Origin: Synechococcus sp. RS9916
GTDB lineage: Bacteria; Cyanobacteriota; Cyanobacteriia; PCC-6307; Cyanobiaceae
Reading direction: 5' to 3'
DNA length: 64,000 nucleotides
Assembly: GCF_000153825.1 (NCBI RefSeq)
Contig: NZ_DS022299.1
Location: 2,072,869 to 2,136,868, forward strand
Shown: positions 63,812-64,000 of the stretch, one piece after another
Layout of the letters: each line of letters opens with the position of its first letter
Position numbering within the stretch: the stretch's first letter is position 1
Program-made: the position numbers and the translations under genes
Notes under the pieces: model-generated
Told to the model about the DNA's origin: nothing
The model's database searches: none
What the model saw: only the letters and a program-made list of their open reading frames with translations

Positions 63812-64000
63812 GACGCTTCCGCACCGTTGTCAGTGTTGCCCGAAAGGGCTTGGACCCGACGACGGGTGTCTTCTTTCAGCCACTCTTGAAGCAATTCCAT
63901 CCTCATCTGAGCACCCATCCGCTCGTCGAAACTCGCGGGTGCGAAGCGCTCCAGTCGAGCCACCACCCACCAACGGTCGATGCGGAAGGGTTCGAGCAGC
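63808..64000 (-). CDS. C-terminal end of a peptidyl-prolyl isomerase-like protein (5' end outside window)
   Basis: The visible 63 codons read LLEPFRIDRWWVVARLERFA ... MELLQEWLKEDTRRRVQALS and end ATGA-overlapped with the ABC gene. The pattern fits the C-terminal part of SurA/PpiC-type proteins that accompany type I secretion genes in cyanobacteria. Identity is tentative because only the tail is seen. Confidence 0.5.
   Translation of the reverse strand, partial: LLEPFRIDRWWVVARLERFAPASFDERMGAQMRMELLQEWLKEDTRRRVQALSGNTDNGAEAS

Overview
The window is a chromosomal segment of a marine picocyanobacterium, most likely Synechococcus (subcluster 5.1-like). Evidence for this is the sulfolipid pair sqdB/sqdX, a Gap2-type GAPDH, Ycf37, a TLP40/CYP38-like lumenal cyclophilin, a CbiD cobalamin enzyme, DUF4347/DUF4114 surface-protein domains, very short intergenic gaps and high-GC coding sequence typical of that group. 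The strain cannot be fixed from the sequence alone.

Layout, core part 1 (1-28046): partial dusA; Tat-exported msrB; a flavoprotein; the type IV pilus motor genes pilB-pilT-pilC; grpE-dnaJ-tusA-like-rsgA; ebfC, murB, murC; gap2; thiL and a lumenal cyclophilin; efp-accB; pdxA; an SDR protein; an HNH nuclease beside a HARP/SNF2-type helicase; several small secreted or coiled-coil proteins; tRNA-Gly(CCC); a class V aminotransferase; cbiD; guaA.

Integrated element (28034-33740): about 5.7 kb of visibly different, partly AT-rich DNA sits exactly at the 3' end of guaA. The last 12 bases of guaA plus two flanking bases are duplicated at the far end as a 14-bp direct repeat, which gives the attachment core. 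A tyrosine recombinase gene lies next to one core. Paired ACTACCCC motifs, 11 bp apart, lie inside both ends like integrase arm sites. The element also carries a small serine recombinase, a HUH-type Rep protein, ribbon-helix-helix-like small proteins, a 320-aa putative DNA-binding protein and two small secreted proteins. Rep and one small regulator are each interrupted by an in-frame TAG, and recognisable sequence continues after it. The catalytic tyrosine motif of Rep lies beyond its TAG. A 9-mer (TTCTCTACG) and a 12-mer (TGACGGGRTGAC) recur across the element.

Core part 2 (33741-64000): two hypothetical genes, the PBP2 gene, sqdX-sqdB, a small membrane protein, thiG, ycf37, rplT and rpmI, a SpoIID-like lipoprotein, a glycosyltransferase, dnaX, a 923-aa DUF4347/DUF4114 protein, an LRAT-like protein next to clpX-clpP, tig, asd-dapA-rnj, and a type I secretion module (HlyD-like adaptor, ABC transporter with N-terminal cyclic-nucleotide-type domain, partial chaperone/isomerase). 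Working themes are protein folding and turnover (grpE/dnaJ, tig/clpP/clpX), cell-wall synthesis (murB/murC, PBP2, dapA/asd, SpoIID), thylakoid lipid and photosystem upkeep (sqdB/sqdX, ycf37), and secretion and surface structures.
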